From an uncultured Bacilli bacterium (GTDB lineage: Bacteria > Bacillota_I > Bacilli_A > RF39 > UBA660): DNA of 31,536 bases. The notes beneath the pieces were generated by a model, which did not search any database, was not told where the DNA came from, and saw only the letters and a list, made by a program, of their open reading frames with translations. The stretch covers positions 1 to 31,536 of the forward strand of contig CAKOWF010000009.1 of the NCBI GenBank assembly GCA_934122215.1, written 5' to 3'. The stretch's first letter is position 1; the number at the start of each line of letters is the position of its first letter. The translations under genes and the position numbers were made by a program. Positions 15,231-23,683 of the stretch are shown here, one piece after another.

Positions 15231-16209
15231 TAACTTAGTTAGTGTAATTATACCAGTATATAATGTAGAAAAATATCTAAAAAAATGTTTAGATAGTGTA
15301 GTTAATCAAACATATAAAAATATTGAGATAATAATAGTAAATGATGGATCAACAGATAATTCATTTCAGATATGTAAAGATTATGAAAAAAAATATCATA
15401 ATATTAAAGTTATTAATCAAAATAATCAAGGATTATCAGCAGCTAGAAATAAGGGAATTGATGAATCAAATGGAGAATATATAGCCTTTATTGATTCAGA
15501 TGATTATTATGATTTAGATACAATTGAAAAATTTTATACTACTGCTATAGAAAAAAATGCAGATTTAGTATGTTGTGGGACATATTGTGAAAGCGAAAAT
15601 GGAAAATATTATTTGAAACATTGTTTGAGTGAGGAAAAGGAATATGATAACTACGAAGCATTAGAAACAATGCTTTTATCCAAAGGAATAGATCCATCCG
15701 CATGTAATAAATTTTATAAGAAAAAGTTATTTAATAAAATTAAATTTCCAGTAGGTGAATATTATGAAGATTTATCTATTATGTATAAGATTATCTTTGA
15801 ATCAAAAAAAATTGTACATATAGGAATGCCAAAATATCATTATATAATTAGAAGTGGTAGTATAACACATAGGGGATTTGAATTAAAACACCTAAATGTT
15901 TTAAATGTATGGAACAATATATGCGAATTTTGTAGAAAAAAAAGTAGTACATTATATGAAATGGCTTTAGGAAGATATTATTTATCATTGGTTAATATTG
16001 ATATACAAATGAAATCTGGTAAAGAATACAAAATATATAATGAAGAATATAAAGAAATAAAAGGAAAAATAAATAAAAATATAAAAAACATTAGAACAAA
16101 TAAATATATATCTTTATCAAAAAAAATTATGTGTTATATGGCTTATTTTAACTTAGAAAAAATGATTATTTTTGTAAAAAAAATAAGAGAAAAGATGAAA
16201 CAATCTTAA
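15223..16209 (+). CDS. Glycosyltransferase, GT2 family
   Basis: A 328-residue GT-A fold glycosyltransferase. The opening VSVIIPVYNVEKYLKKCLDSV, the VNDGSTDNS motif near residue 40, GLSAARNKGI and the metal-binding IDSDDYYD near residue 85 are clear family marks. It lacks an obvious membrane span. I chose the ATG at 15223 (AAGGAAG upstream) over an in-frame ATG at 15199 that lies within the polymerase gene. It is the third and last glycosyltransferase of the operon, so with the PGT a tetrasaccharide backbone is plausible. Confidence 0.92.
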   Translation: MNNNLVSVIIPVYNVEKYLKKCLDSVVNQTYKNIEIIIVNDGSTDNSFQICKDYEKKYHNIKVINQNNQGLSAARNKGIDESNGEYIAFIDSDDYYDLDTIEKFYTTAIEKNADLVCCGTYCESENGKYYLKHCLSEEKEYDNYEALETMLLSKGIDPSACNKFYKKKLFNKIKFPVGEYYEDLSIMYKIIFESKKIVHIGMPKYHYIIRSGSITHRGFELKHLNVLNVWNNICEFCRKKSSTLYEMALGRYYLSLVNIDIQMKSGKEYKIYNEEYKEIKGKINKNIKNIRTNKYISLSKKIMCYMAYFNLEKMIIFVKKIREKMKQS

Positions 16210-16219
16210 GAGGTGGAAA

Positions 16220-17038
16220 ATGAAAAAAGTAACATTAGAAGAACAAAAGAAAATAGAATTAGACATGTTAAAATATATAAAAAAAATATGTGATAAAAAC
16301 AATTTAAGATATTATTTAGCAGGTGGAACATTACTAGGAGCAATTAGACATCAAGGATTTATTCCTTGGGATGATGATATTGATATATTAATGCCAAGAC
16401 CAGATTATGATAAATTTGCCGAAATAATGAAAAAAGAAAAAGGCAGATATTTATTATTGACACAAGATCAAGATGATTATTATTATGTTTTTAATAAAAT
16501 GGTTGACACTAAGACAACATTAAAAGAATATTGGATGAATCCAATAAAAAATATGGGAGTATATTTAGATGTTTTTCCATTAGATGGTTTTCCAGAATCT
16601 GAAGAAGAATATAATATTCATGCAGATAATCTATTAGATGAATATCATGACTTTACAAATTCTAGAAAAGATGGATATAAAATGTCAAATTATAGATGGA
16701 AAAGAATAGTAAAAAGATTTGTTAAATATCCTTTATATTTGATGAAGAAAAATATTTCATGGAAAAAAAGACAATTGAACTTAATTGATAGCATGAAAAA
16801 ATATAAATATGAAGATAGTAAAAATGTAGCTTTTATATTATCTGCATACAAAAAGAAAGAAATTTTAAATAAGAAAATTTATGATGATATTATTCTAGTA
16901 CAATTTGAAGATGAAAAATTTAATGCACCGAGTGGATATGATGATTATTTGAAAGCTTTATATGGAAATTATATGGAATTGCCACCAGTAGAAAAAAGAA
17001 AAACTCATCATTTCTTTGATGCATATTGGAAAGATTAA
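16220..17038 (+). CDS. LicD-family phosphotransferase
   Basis: A 272-residue cytoplasmic enzyme. The LicD signature AGGTLLGAIRHQGFIPWDDD covers about 34-53, with the nucleotidyltransferase-like acidic cluster DDDID at 51-55. LicD proteins move a phosphorylated group (phosphocholine, or a polyol or sugar phosphate) from a nucleotide donor to a glycan. No choline genes (licA, licB, licC) are in the window, but a cytidylyltransferase and an SDR enzyme lie downstream at 18499-20297. I therefore infer a CDP-polyol-type donor rather than choline. The ribosome site is GAGGTGG. Confidence 0.9.
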   Translation: MKKVTLEEQKKIELDMLKYIKKICDKNNLRYYLAGGTLLGAIRHQGFIPWDDDIDILMPRPDYDKFAEIMKKEKGRYLLLTQDQDDYYYVFNKMVDTKTTLKEYWMNPIKNMGVYLDVFPLDGFPESEEEYNIHADNLLDEYHDFTNSRKDGYKMSNYRWKRIVKRFVKYPLYLMKKNISWKKRQLNLIDSMKKYKYEDSKNVAFILSAYKKKEILNKKIYDDIILVQFEDEKFNAPSGYDDYLKALYGNYMELPPVEKRKTHHFFDAYWKD

Positions 17039-17039
17039 T

Positions 17040-18437
17040 ATGAATGATATAAAAAAATTTGCAAAATCATCAGGAGTATACTTTTTTGGTAACATTTTGA
17101 TGAAAATAATAACATTTTTCATGTTACCATTATATACTAAATACATTAATCCATCTGATTATGGTACATATGATTTATATATTGCATACGTAACATTTTT
17201 ATGTTCTGTATTGTTTTTAGATATTTGGTCAGCAATTATGAGATATATGTTTGCTGATAATAAAAATAAAGAAAAACCATTAAATTCAGGAATAATAATT
17301 TTTATTATTTCATCGTTATTATACACAATTCTTGTATTTATAATTGGCAATATTATGAATGCACCATATTTAATTCTTATATATTTATATGGAATATTAA
17401 TGAATGTTCAAAATTTATTTGGTTATATTGCTAGAGGATATCAAAAAAATACTCTATATGCATTTTCAGGAATAATAGGTACACTTATAACTGTTATATG
17501 TAATATAGTGTTAATAGTTCTATTACATTTCGATTATAGTTCATTATATATATCATCTTGTATAGGCTTCTTTATTAACTCATTAATAATATTTTTTGGA
17601 GCAAAATTATATCAAAAATTTAATAAAAAATATTTTGATAAGGATTTATTTATTGATATTTTTAAGTATTCATTACCATTATGCCTTAATTCTGTAGCAT
17701 ATTGGTTTTTGACAAGCTATAATAAGGTAGTAATATCAAATAAGTTGTCATCATATGATAATGGATTATATGCCATTGCTGGTAAATTTTCTGTTATGTT
17801 AACATTGGTAACTTCATGTTTTCAAATGGCATGGCAAGAATTATCCTTTTCAAAAGCTAATATGCAAAAAGAAGAATTAGGAGACTTTTATACAAAGGCA
17901 ATTGATTTATATTTTAAATTTTTATTTATTGGAATGATGCTTTTATTACCAGTAATATATATAATATTCCCTTATATGACTGATTCGTCATATAGTGCTG
18001 CATGTAATTTAGTTCCAACATATTTATTGGCTACAATATTCTCAATATTAAGTACATTTCTTGGTAGTATATTTGGAACAATAAAAGAAACAAAAAAAAT
18101 ATTTACAACAACAGTATGGGGAAGCATCATAAATGTATTAGCAATTAATATTTTAGTAAGATATATTGGTGTAAATGCAGCTAGTATTTCATTATTTTTA
18201 GGATTTTTTGTAACTGTAATTATGCGAATAAGATTGCTAAAAAAGTTTATGCCATTACATGTCAATTTGAAGAAAATAATTATATATTTTATATTAATTG
18301 CTATTTCAATGCTTGCTTTTTATTCAAATAACTTGATAATTAATATACTAAATTTACTATTAATGATTGTAATATCCCTATATATTATGAAGGAAGAAGT
18401 AATGTTAATTATAAATAAATTTATACCAAGAAAATAA
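17040..18437 (+). CDS. Wzx-like polysaccharide flippase
   Basis: A 465-residue integral membrane protein with about 12-14 spans in the MATE/polysaccharide transporter fold. The N-terminus SGVYFFGNILMKIITFFMLPLYTKYI...DYGTYDLY is typical of Wzx/RfbX flippases that move lipid-linked repeat units across the membrane. I chose the ATG 1 nt after the licD-like stop; GGAAAG is the ribosome site. An in-frame ATG at 17016 lies inside the upstream gene. It is the last gene before a fresh promoter. Confidence 0.92.
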   Translation: MNDIKKFAKSSGVYFFGNILMKIITFFMLPLYTKYINPSDYGTYDLYIAYVTFLCSVLFLDIWSAIMRYMFADNKNKEKPLNSGIIIFIISSLLYTILVFIIGNIMNAPYLILIYLYGILMNVQNLFGYIARGYQKNTLYAFSGIIGTLITVICNIVLIVLLHFDYSSLYISSCIGFFINSLIIFFGAKLYQKFNKKYFDKDLFIDIFKYSLPLCLNSVAYWFLTSYNKVVISNKLSSYDNGLYAIAGKFSVMLTLVTSCFQMAWQELSFSKANMQKEELGDFYTKAIDLYFKFLFIGMMLLLPVIYIIFPYMTDSSYSAACNLVPTYLLATIFSILSTFLGSIFGTIKETKKIFTTTVWGSIINVLAINILVRYIGVNAASISLFLGFFVTVIMRIRLLKKFMPLHVNLKKIIIYFILIAISMLAFYSNNLIINILNLLLMIVISLYIMKEEVMLIINKFIPRK

Positions 18438-18440
18438 ATA

Positions 18441-18469
18441 TTGAATAAAGATAATAAATTTTATATAAT
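18441..18469 (+). promoter_or_regulatory. Internal promoter before the cytidylyltransferase
   Basis: TTGAAT (18441-18446), 17 nt, TATAAT (18464-18469), immediately after the flippase stop. It lets the CDP-donor genes be expressed separately from the glycosyltransferase operon. Confidence 0.6.
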
Positions 18470-18498
18470 ATAAGTAATAAAAAAGAAAGAGGTAAATT

Positions 18499-19224
18499 AT
18501 GAATAAAGAAAAAAAAGTAGTTGCTCTTTTAACAGCAGCAGGTACTGGTCAAAGAATGCACCAGGATATACCAAAACAATTTCTACATATAGAAAATAAA
18601 CCATTAATAATATATACACTAGAGGCTTTTCAAGCACATCCAAGTGTAGATTCAATTATAGTTGTATGCTTAGATGGTTGGCATGATATATTAAGAGCAT
18701 ATGCTAAGCAATTTAATATTACAAAATTAGAATTTATAGTTAGTGGTGGCTCTACAGGACAAGAGTCAATAAAAAATGGATTAGATGAAATAAGTAAACA
18801 TTTTTCTGATGATAGTGTTGTTTTAATTCATGATGGTAATAGAGGACTAGTGTCACAAGAAATTATATCAGATTCGTTATCTACTTATGCAGAATATGGA
18901 TCAGCAGTAGCAGCTATTCCATGTATAGAAGCTGTTTATAAAAGTTCTGACGGATTAGTATCAGATGTCGAAATTCCAAGGGAAGAATTATATAGAACAC
19001 AAACTCCACATGTGTATTCTTTAGGAAAACTATTATGGGCCCATGAACAAGCAAAAATAAAAAATATAAAAAGTACAACAGCAACTTGTTCTTTAATGAG
19101 AGAATTAGGAGAAAAAATTTATTTTTCAAAAGGATCTGAAAAAAACATTAAAATTACTACTGTAGAAGATATTGATATATTTAAAGCTTTATTACACATG
19201 ACACATGATAATTGGATAAAATGA
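18499..19224 (+). CDS. IspD/TarI-family cytidylyltransferase
   Basis: A 241-residue nucleotidyltransferase that should join CMP from CTP to a polyol or sugar-alcohol phosphate. LLTAAGTGQRM (10-20) and PKQF (25-28) form the CTP-binding loop, as in IspD and TarI. The usual HDAxRPF motif appears here as HDGNRGL near residue 112, a divergence that argues against the housekeeping IspD. The stop overlaps the ATG of the next SDR gene, so the two act as a pair. In pneumococcal capsule loci such pairs are linked to CDP-ribitol, CDP-arabinitol or CDP-mannitol (from memory). With LicD nearby I infer a polyol-phosphate decoration. The exact substrate is unknown. Confidence 0.85.
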   Translation: MNKEKKVVALLTAAGTGQRMHQDIPKQFLHIENKPLIIYTLEAFQAHPSVDSIIVVCLDGWHDILRAYAKQFNITKLEFIVSGGSTGQESIKNGLDEISKHFSDDSVVLIHDGNRGLVSQEIISDSLSTYAEYGSAVAAIPCIEAVYKSSDGLVSDVEIPREELYRTQTPHVYSLGKLLWAHEQAKIKNIKSTTATCSLMRELGEKIYFSKGSEKNIKITTVEDIDIFKALLHMTHDNWIK

Positions 19225-20297
19225 TTATAGAAGATAAAAACTATTTAGAAGATATTAAAGCAGTAGCAGAAAATAAAATACTTAATTTTGAAAAAATGAA
19301 AGATAAAACAATATTATTGACTGGTGCAACAGGATTAATTAATTCATTTCTAGTTGATGTATTGATGTATAGAAATAAAATATATGATAATAATATTAAA
19401 ATATATATGTTATCACGTAATGAAGAAAAAATTCTTTCTAGGTTTAAATATTATTCACTTGAGAAACAATCAGAAAACAATATAGGAAATTTAATATACA
19501 TAATTGGTGATGTTTGCGAAAAATTTACATTTGATATCAATTTTGATTATATTATCCATGGAGCAAGCAATACTCATCCTTTAGCATATTCCTCAGATCC
19601 AATAGGAACTATTACAACTAACATTATTGGACTTAATAATTTACTTGATTATAATAAAAATAATCAAAATTCAAGGGTATTCTTAATGTCAAGCGTAGAA
19701 ATATATGGGGAAAATAAAAAAGATGTTGACAAATTTGATGAAAATTATTTGGGATATATAAACTGTAATACTCTTAGGGCAGGTTATCCTGAAAGTAAGA
19801 GAACATGTGAAGCACTAGCGCAAGCTTATATTTCAAAATACGATATGGATATAGTAATAGGAAGATTTAGCAGAGTTTATGGACCAACTATGCAGATAAA
19901 TGATAGCAAAGCACTTTCACAATTTATAAAAAATGCAGTCAATGATCAAGATATAATATTGAAAAGTAAAGGAGAACAATACTTTTCATATTGTTATGTA
20001 GCTGATGCTGTATCAGCAATGTTAAAAATTTTATTTGATGGAAAAACTGGTGAAGCATATAATATATCAGATGATGAATCAAATATAAAATTAAAAGATT
20101 TAGCTCAAATATTAGCATCAATAAATAATAAAAGTGTTATATTTGAAATACCCGATGAACAAGAAAGAAAAGGATATTCTACAGCAACAATAGCAATACT
20201 AGACTCTAAAAAAATAAATGATTTAGGTTGGAAAGCTGATTATGATATAGAATCAGGTATTAAAAATACTGTTAAAATAATAAAAAGAAATAAATAA
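19221..20297 (+). CDS. NAD-dependent epimerase/dehydratase (extended SDR)
   Basis: A 358-residue Rossmann-fold SDR. The nucleotide loop is TGATGLIN (34-41), where the third Gly of the usual GxxGxxG is Asn41. SSVEIYG (157-163) supplies the Ser and YPESK (189-193) the Tyr and Lys of the catalytic set. I chose the ATG at 19221, which overlaps the previous stop (ATGA); an in-frame TTG at 19212 is less likely. Coupling to the cytidylyltransferase suggests it reduces or epimerises the polyol precursor or the CDP-linked product. It could instead make an ordinary nucleotide sugar. A strong terminator follows. Confidence 0.88.
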   Translation: MIIEDKNYLEDIKAVAENKILNFEKMKDKTILLTGATGLINSFLVDVLMYRNKIYDNNIKIYMLSRNEEKILSRFKYYSLEKQSENNIGNLIYIIGDVCEKFTFDINFDYIIHGASNTHPLAYSSDPIGTITTNIIGLNNLLDYNKNNQNSRVFLMSSVEIYGENKKDVDKFDENYLGYINCNTLRAGYPESKRTCEALAQAYISKYDMDIVIGRFSRVYGPTMQINDSKALSQFIKNAVNDQDIILKSKGEQYFSYCYVADAVSAMLKILFDGKTGEAYNISDDESNIKLKDLAQILASINNKSVIFEIPDEQERKGYSTATIAILDSKKINDLGWKADYDIESGIKNTVKIIKRNK

Positions 20298-20315
20298 TCA
20301 ATGTTTATATATAAT

Positions 20316-20352
20316 AAAAACTAATTTGATAACTTTTCAAATTAGTTTTTTA
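20316..20352 (+). terminator. Terminator after the SDR gene
   Basis: The stem AAACTAATTTG (20318-20328) pairs with CAAATTAGTTT (20338-20348), extendable at the base with A-T pairs, loop 9 nt, ending in a T run. Confidence 0.8.
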
Positions 20353-20362
20353 ATGATATACT
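20334..20362 (+). promoter_or_regulatory. Promoter of the first LCP gene
   Basis: An extended -10, TG-A-TATACT (20354-20362), with a weak -35 TTTTCA (20334-20339) that falls in the terminator loop. The -10 ends 20 nt before the ATG. Confidence 0.5.
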
Positions 20363-20382
20363 TATTAATAGGAGAATGATTT

Positions 20383-21816
20383 ATGAGTAAAAAAAGTAAA
20401 AAACAAAACAAAAAAATATATATTATAAGTAATATTATACTATTTATATATTTAATAGTATCATTATTTTTATTAGGAATAATAATTAAATTAAGTGTTA
20501 TACCATTAAAATATATATTAATTATAATACCAATATATTTAATATTCACTTTATTATTTAGTTTTTTAATAATAAAGAAAAATATAAAAAATGGTATAAA
20601 AATATTTATTGATGTAATATTATCTATACTAATAATTATATATAGTTCAGGATTAATATATCTAAATAAGACACTAAATTTTATGGATAAAATAAAAGCA
20701 AAAGATTATCAAACAGAAGAATACTATGTAATAGTATTAAAAGATTCTGGTTATGATAATGTTAATCAAATAAAAGAAATAGGTATATATGAATCGAACG
20801 ATAATTACAAAAATGCCTTAGAAGAATTACATAAAAAAATAGATTTTACAGAAAAGAAGTATAATAATTATACTAATGCAGTAAATAATTTATTAAATAA
20901 GAAAGTAGAGGCAGTATTTATAAGTTCATCGCATAAGTCAATACTTGAAGAACAATTGGATTTTGATAAAATAAAAATAATAGATACAACAGAAATAAAA
21001 ATAAAAAATGATGTAAAAATTGAAGATATAGATGTAACAAAAGAATCATTCAATATTTATATAAGTGGCATTGATATATATGGAAATATATCACAAGTAT
21101 CAAGAAGTGATGTAAACATGATAGCCACTATAAACCCTAGAACTCATGAAATATTACTAACTTCAATACCAAGAGATTATTATGTTAGATTACATGGTAC
21201 AACTGGATATAAAGATAAATTAACGCATGCTGGTCTATATGGAATAAATATGTCAATAGAAACACTAGAAGATTTATTTGAAATAAATATAGATTATTAT
21301 GTAAGAGTAAATTTTACAACTTTAGTAAATTTAGTAGATGCAATAGGTGGTGTTGATATTACTTCAGATAAGGCATTTACAGCACGTACAAATGGTAGTT
21401 GTACATATATAAAAGGAAAAAATCATCTAGATGGTAAATGCGCCTTAGCATTTTCAAGAGAAAGATATGCCTATAGTGAGGGAGACAGACATAGAGTACA
21501 AAATCAACAAGCAGTTATAACAGCAATATTAAATAAAGCTTTATCAAGTTCAACTTTAGTAAAAAAATATTCATCAATATTAGAATCAATGGGTTCAAGT
21601 TTTCAAACGAATATGCCACAAGATAAGATTTATTCATTAGTAAACATGCAATTAGATAGTATGCCAAAATGGAATATAACATCAATTAGTGTCAATGGAA
21701 AAGATAGTTCAAATTATACTTACTCATATAGTGCAGGAAAACTATATGTAATGGAACCAGATATGTCTACAGTTGTAAATGCAACTAACAAGATAAAGGA
21801 ACTAGAAAACAAATGA
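20383..21816 (+). CDS. LytR-CpsA-Psr (LCP) family glycopolymer ligase, copy 1
   Basis: A 477-residue enzyme that should transfer lipid-linked polysaccharide to peptidoglycan on the outer face. Three N-terminal spans (about 13-35, 43-64, 74-95) are followed by an accessory region and the LCP domain from about residue 225. The pyrophosphate-binding Arg is in TSIPRDYY near residue 262, with FSRERYAYSEGDRHR near 358-372. The three-span layout with an accessory domain resembles CpsA/Wzg of streptococcal capsule loci rather than short LytR proteins. The ribosome site is AGGAG. The end overlaps the VanZ-like gene (ATGA). A close paralogue lies at 24650. Confidence 0.92.
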   Translation: MSKKSKKQNKKIYIISNIILFIYLIVSLFLLGIIIKLSVIPLKYILIIIPIYLIFTLLFSFLIIKKNIKNGIKIFIDVILSILIIIYSSGLIYLNKTLNFMDKIKAKDYQTEEYYVIVLKDSGYDNVNQIKEIGIYESNDNYKNALEELHKKIDFTEKKYNNYTNAVNNLLNKKVEAVFISSSHKSILEEQLDFDKIKIIDTTEIKIKNDVKIEDIDVTKESFNIYISGIDIYGNISQVSRSDVNMIATINPRTHEILLTSIPRDYYVRLHGTTGYKDKLTHAGLYGINMSIETLEDLFEINIDYYVRVNFTTLVNLVDAIGGVDITSDKAFTARTNGSCTYIKGKNHLDGKCALAFSRERYAYSEGDRHRVQNQQAVITAILNKALSSSTLVKKYSSILESMGSSFQTNMPQDKIYSLVNMQLDSMPKWNITSISVNGKDSSNYTYSYSAGKLYVMEPDMSTVVNATNKIKELENK

Positions 21817-22259
21817 AAAAAATAATTTATACAGTATTATTAATATTTTGGTTATTAATTATATTTGTTTTTTCAAATCAAAATGGAACTATATCTGGTG
21901 GAAATAGTAGTGGAACTATATATTCTATTTTAGATATAATTTATGGAATATTAAATATATCAAAAGATAATATATATGATGTACTTTCAATTATTCATAA
22001 CCCAATAAGAGAATGTGCTCATGTATTTGAATACTTTGTATTAGCATTTTTAACTTTTAAAACACTAGAAAGTTTTGATATAAAAGAAAATAAATATATA
22101 ATAACAATACTTTTCTGTTTTATATCTGCTTCATTAGATGAAATACATCAATTATTTATAGTAGGTAGATCATTTGAGTACTACGATATATTAATGGATA
22201 CTTTAGGCAGCTTATTAATGATAATTATTATAAAAGTTATTAAAGATATGAAAAAATAA
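21813..22259 (+). CDS. VanZ-like membrane protein
   Basis: A 148-residue protein with four predicted spans. The features VFSNQNG early, HNPIRECAHVFEYFVLAFLTF in the middle and SASLDEIHQLFIVGRSFEYYDILMDTLGS near the end match the VanZ family, including its conserved Glu, His and Arg-Asp positions. The prototype is linked to teicoplanin resistance, but most relatives have no known role. Here its coupling to an LCP ligase suggests an envelope or lipid-carrier function (inference). The stop lies in a strong terminator hairpin. Confidence 0.88.
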   Translation: MKKIIYTVLLIFWLLIIFVFSNQNGTISGGNSSGTIYSILDIIYGILNISKDNIYDVLSIIHNPIRECAHVFEYFVLAFLTFKTLESFDIKENKYIITILFCFISASLDEIHQLFIVGRSFEYYDILMDTLGSLLMIIIIKVIKDMKK

Positions 22260-22275
22260 TCATATCTTTTTTATA
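22242..22275 (+). terminator. Terminator overlapping the VanZ-like stop
   Basis: A perfect 10-bp stem (22242-22251 with 22260-22269) with an 8-nt A-rich loop holding the stop TAA (22257-22259), then T. The 5' arm is coding sequence. Confidence 0.75.
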
Positions 22276-22280
22276 TAAAT

Positions 22281-22290
22281 ATGGTATAAT
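22281..22290 (+). promoter_or_regulatory. Extended -10 promoter of manC
   Basis: TG-G-TATAAT (22282-22290), with no good -35 at the expected place. It ends 19 nt before the ATG, which has a strong AGGGGG ribosome site. Confidence 0.5.
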
Positions 22291-22309
22291 AATTTTTAGG
22301 GGGAAAAAT

Positions 22310-23629
22310 ATGAATATAATATTATTATCAGGTGGTTCTGGAAAAAGATTGTGGCCATTATCAAATGATGTAAGATCAAAACAATTTATTAAAATTTTTA
22401 AAAATGAAAATTTAGAATATGAATCAATGATTCAAAAAATGTATAATCAAATATGTAAAATAGATAAGAATTCAAAAGTTACAATAGCAACCTCAAAAAC
22501 ACAAGTATCAGCTATTCATAATCAATTAAATGAAGATGTAGGAATAAGTATTGAACCATGTAGAAAAGATACCTTTCCAGCTATTGCTTTAGCAACTTCA
22601 TATCTTTATGATGTAGAAAAAATAGATGAAAATGAAGCTGTAGTTGTATGTCCAGTAGACCCATATGTAAATGATGATTATTTCTTAACAATTGAAAAAT
22701 TAGGAAATATAGCTAAAAATAGTGATGCCAACTTAGTATTGATGGGAATAAAACCAACATATCCAAGTGAGAAATATGGATATATTCTTCCAGAAGATGA
22801 TTGTGAAATTAGTAATGTATCAACATTCAAAGAAAAACCAAACAAGGAACTAGCAGAAAAATACATTAAACAAAATGCTTTATGGAATGGTGGTGTTTTC
22901 GCATACAGACTAAAGTATGTTTTAGATATTGCTCATCAGTTAATAGATTTTAAAGATTATTATGATTTATATAATAGATATAGTGAATTAGAGAAAATCA
23001 GTTTTGACTATGCTGTAGTTGAAAGAGAAAACAAAATTAAGGTTATGAAATTTGATGGTGAATGGAAAGATTTAGGAACTTGGAATACATTAACTGAATC
23101 TATGGATGAAAATACAATCGGGAACGCAATACTATCAAATACATGTAATAACGTTCATGTAATTAATGAACTTGATATACCTATTCTATGTATGGGTTTA
23201 AAAGATGTAGTTGTTTCAGCTTCGCCAGATGGGATTTTAGTGTCAGATAAAGAAGAGTCAAGCTATATAAAACCATATGTTGATAATATAAGTGATCAAA
23301 TTATGTATGCCGAAAAATCATGGGGAAGTTTTAGGGTTTTAGATATACAAGAGGAAAGTATGACTATTAAAGTAACATTAAATGCAGGACATCAAATGAA
23401 TTATCATATGCATGAGAAAAGAGATGAAGTTTGGACTGTTATTTCAGGAAAAGGCCTAGCTATAATTGATGATGAAAAAATACCTATGTTACCAGGAGAT
23501 GTCATAAAAATGCCTGCCGGATGTAAACATACTATAATAGCGTTAACAGAGTTAAAAGTTATTGAAGTACAATCTGGTAAAGATATAAGTATAGAAGATA
23601 AAATAAAATGTAAATTAAAAAAGATATAG
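22310..23629 (+). CDS. manC: Mannose-1-phosphate guanylyltransferase with C-terminal cupin
   Basis: A 439-residue enzyme making GDP-mannose from GTP and mannose-1-phosphate. The N-terminal nucleotidyltransferase domain opens LLSGGSGKRLWPLS, followed by KQF, FKEKP near residue 170 and WNGGVFAYR. The C-terminal cupin, type II mannose-6-phosphate isomerase-like (about 345-435), has MNYHMHEKRDEVW with the metal-binding His and Glu. The full-length ManC/AlgA type is about 470 residues, so this is slightly short. GDP-mannose or a derivative is thus a likely donor for one glycosyltransferase of the locus. It has its own promoter and terminator. Confidence 0.92.
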   Translation: MNIILLSGGSGKRLWPLSNDVRSKQFIKIFKNENLEYESMIQKMYNQICKIDKNSKVTIATSKTQVSAIHNQLNEDVGISIEPCRKDTFPAIALATSYLYDVEKIDENEAVVVCPVDPYVNDDYFLTIEKLGNIAKNSDANLVLMGIKPTYPSEKYGYILPEDDCEISNVSTFKEKPNKELAEKYIKQNALWNGGVFAYRLKYVLDIAHQLIDFKDYYDLYNRYSELEKISFDYAVVERENKIKVMKFDGEWKDLGTWNTLTESMDENTIGNAILSNTCNNVHVINELDIPILCMGLKDVVVSASPDGILVSDKEESSYIKPYVDNISDQIMYAEKSWGSFRVLDIQEESMTIKVTLNAGHQMNYHMHEKRDEVWTVISGKGLAIIDDEKIPMLPGDVIKMPAGCKHTIIALTELKVIEVQSGKDISIEDKIKCKLKKI

Positions 23630-23648
23630 TAAAAACTATATTTTTTTC
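23621..23648 (+). terminator. Terminator overlapping the manC stop
   Basis: A 10-bp stem (23621-23630 with 23635-23644, one wobble), loop AAAA, followed by T. The stop TAG (23627-23629) lies in the 5' arm. Confidence 0.75.
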
Positions 23649-23665
23649 TTAATATTTGATATTAT
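23637..23665 (+). promoter_or_regulatory. Promoter of the nucleotidyltransferase gene
   Basis: An extended -10, TG-A-TATTAT (23657-23665), with a weak -35. It ends 18 nt before the ATG; TAGGAGG is the ribosome site. Confidence 0.45.
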
Positions 23666-23683
23666 AAATATAGGAGGAATAAC

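Noticed and set aside
18499..19224. Housekeeping ispD of the MEP isoprenoid pathway
   Set aside because: Its motif HDGNRGL departs from the IspD form, and it overlaps an SDR gene within a LicD-containing polysaccharide locus; a polyol role fits better, although not proven.
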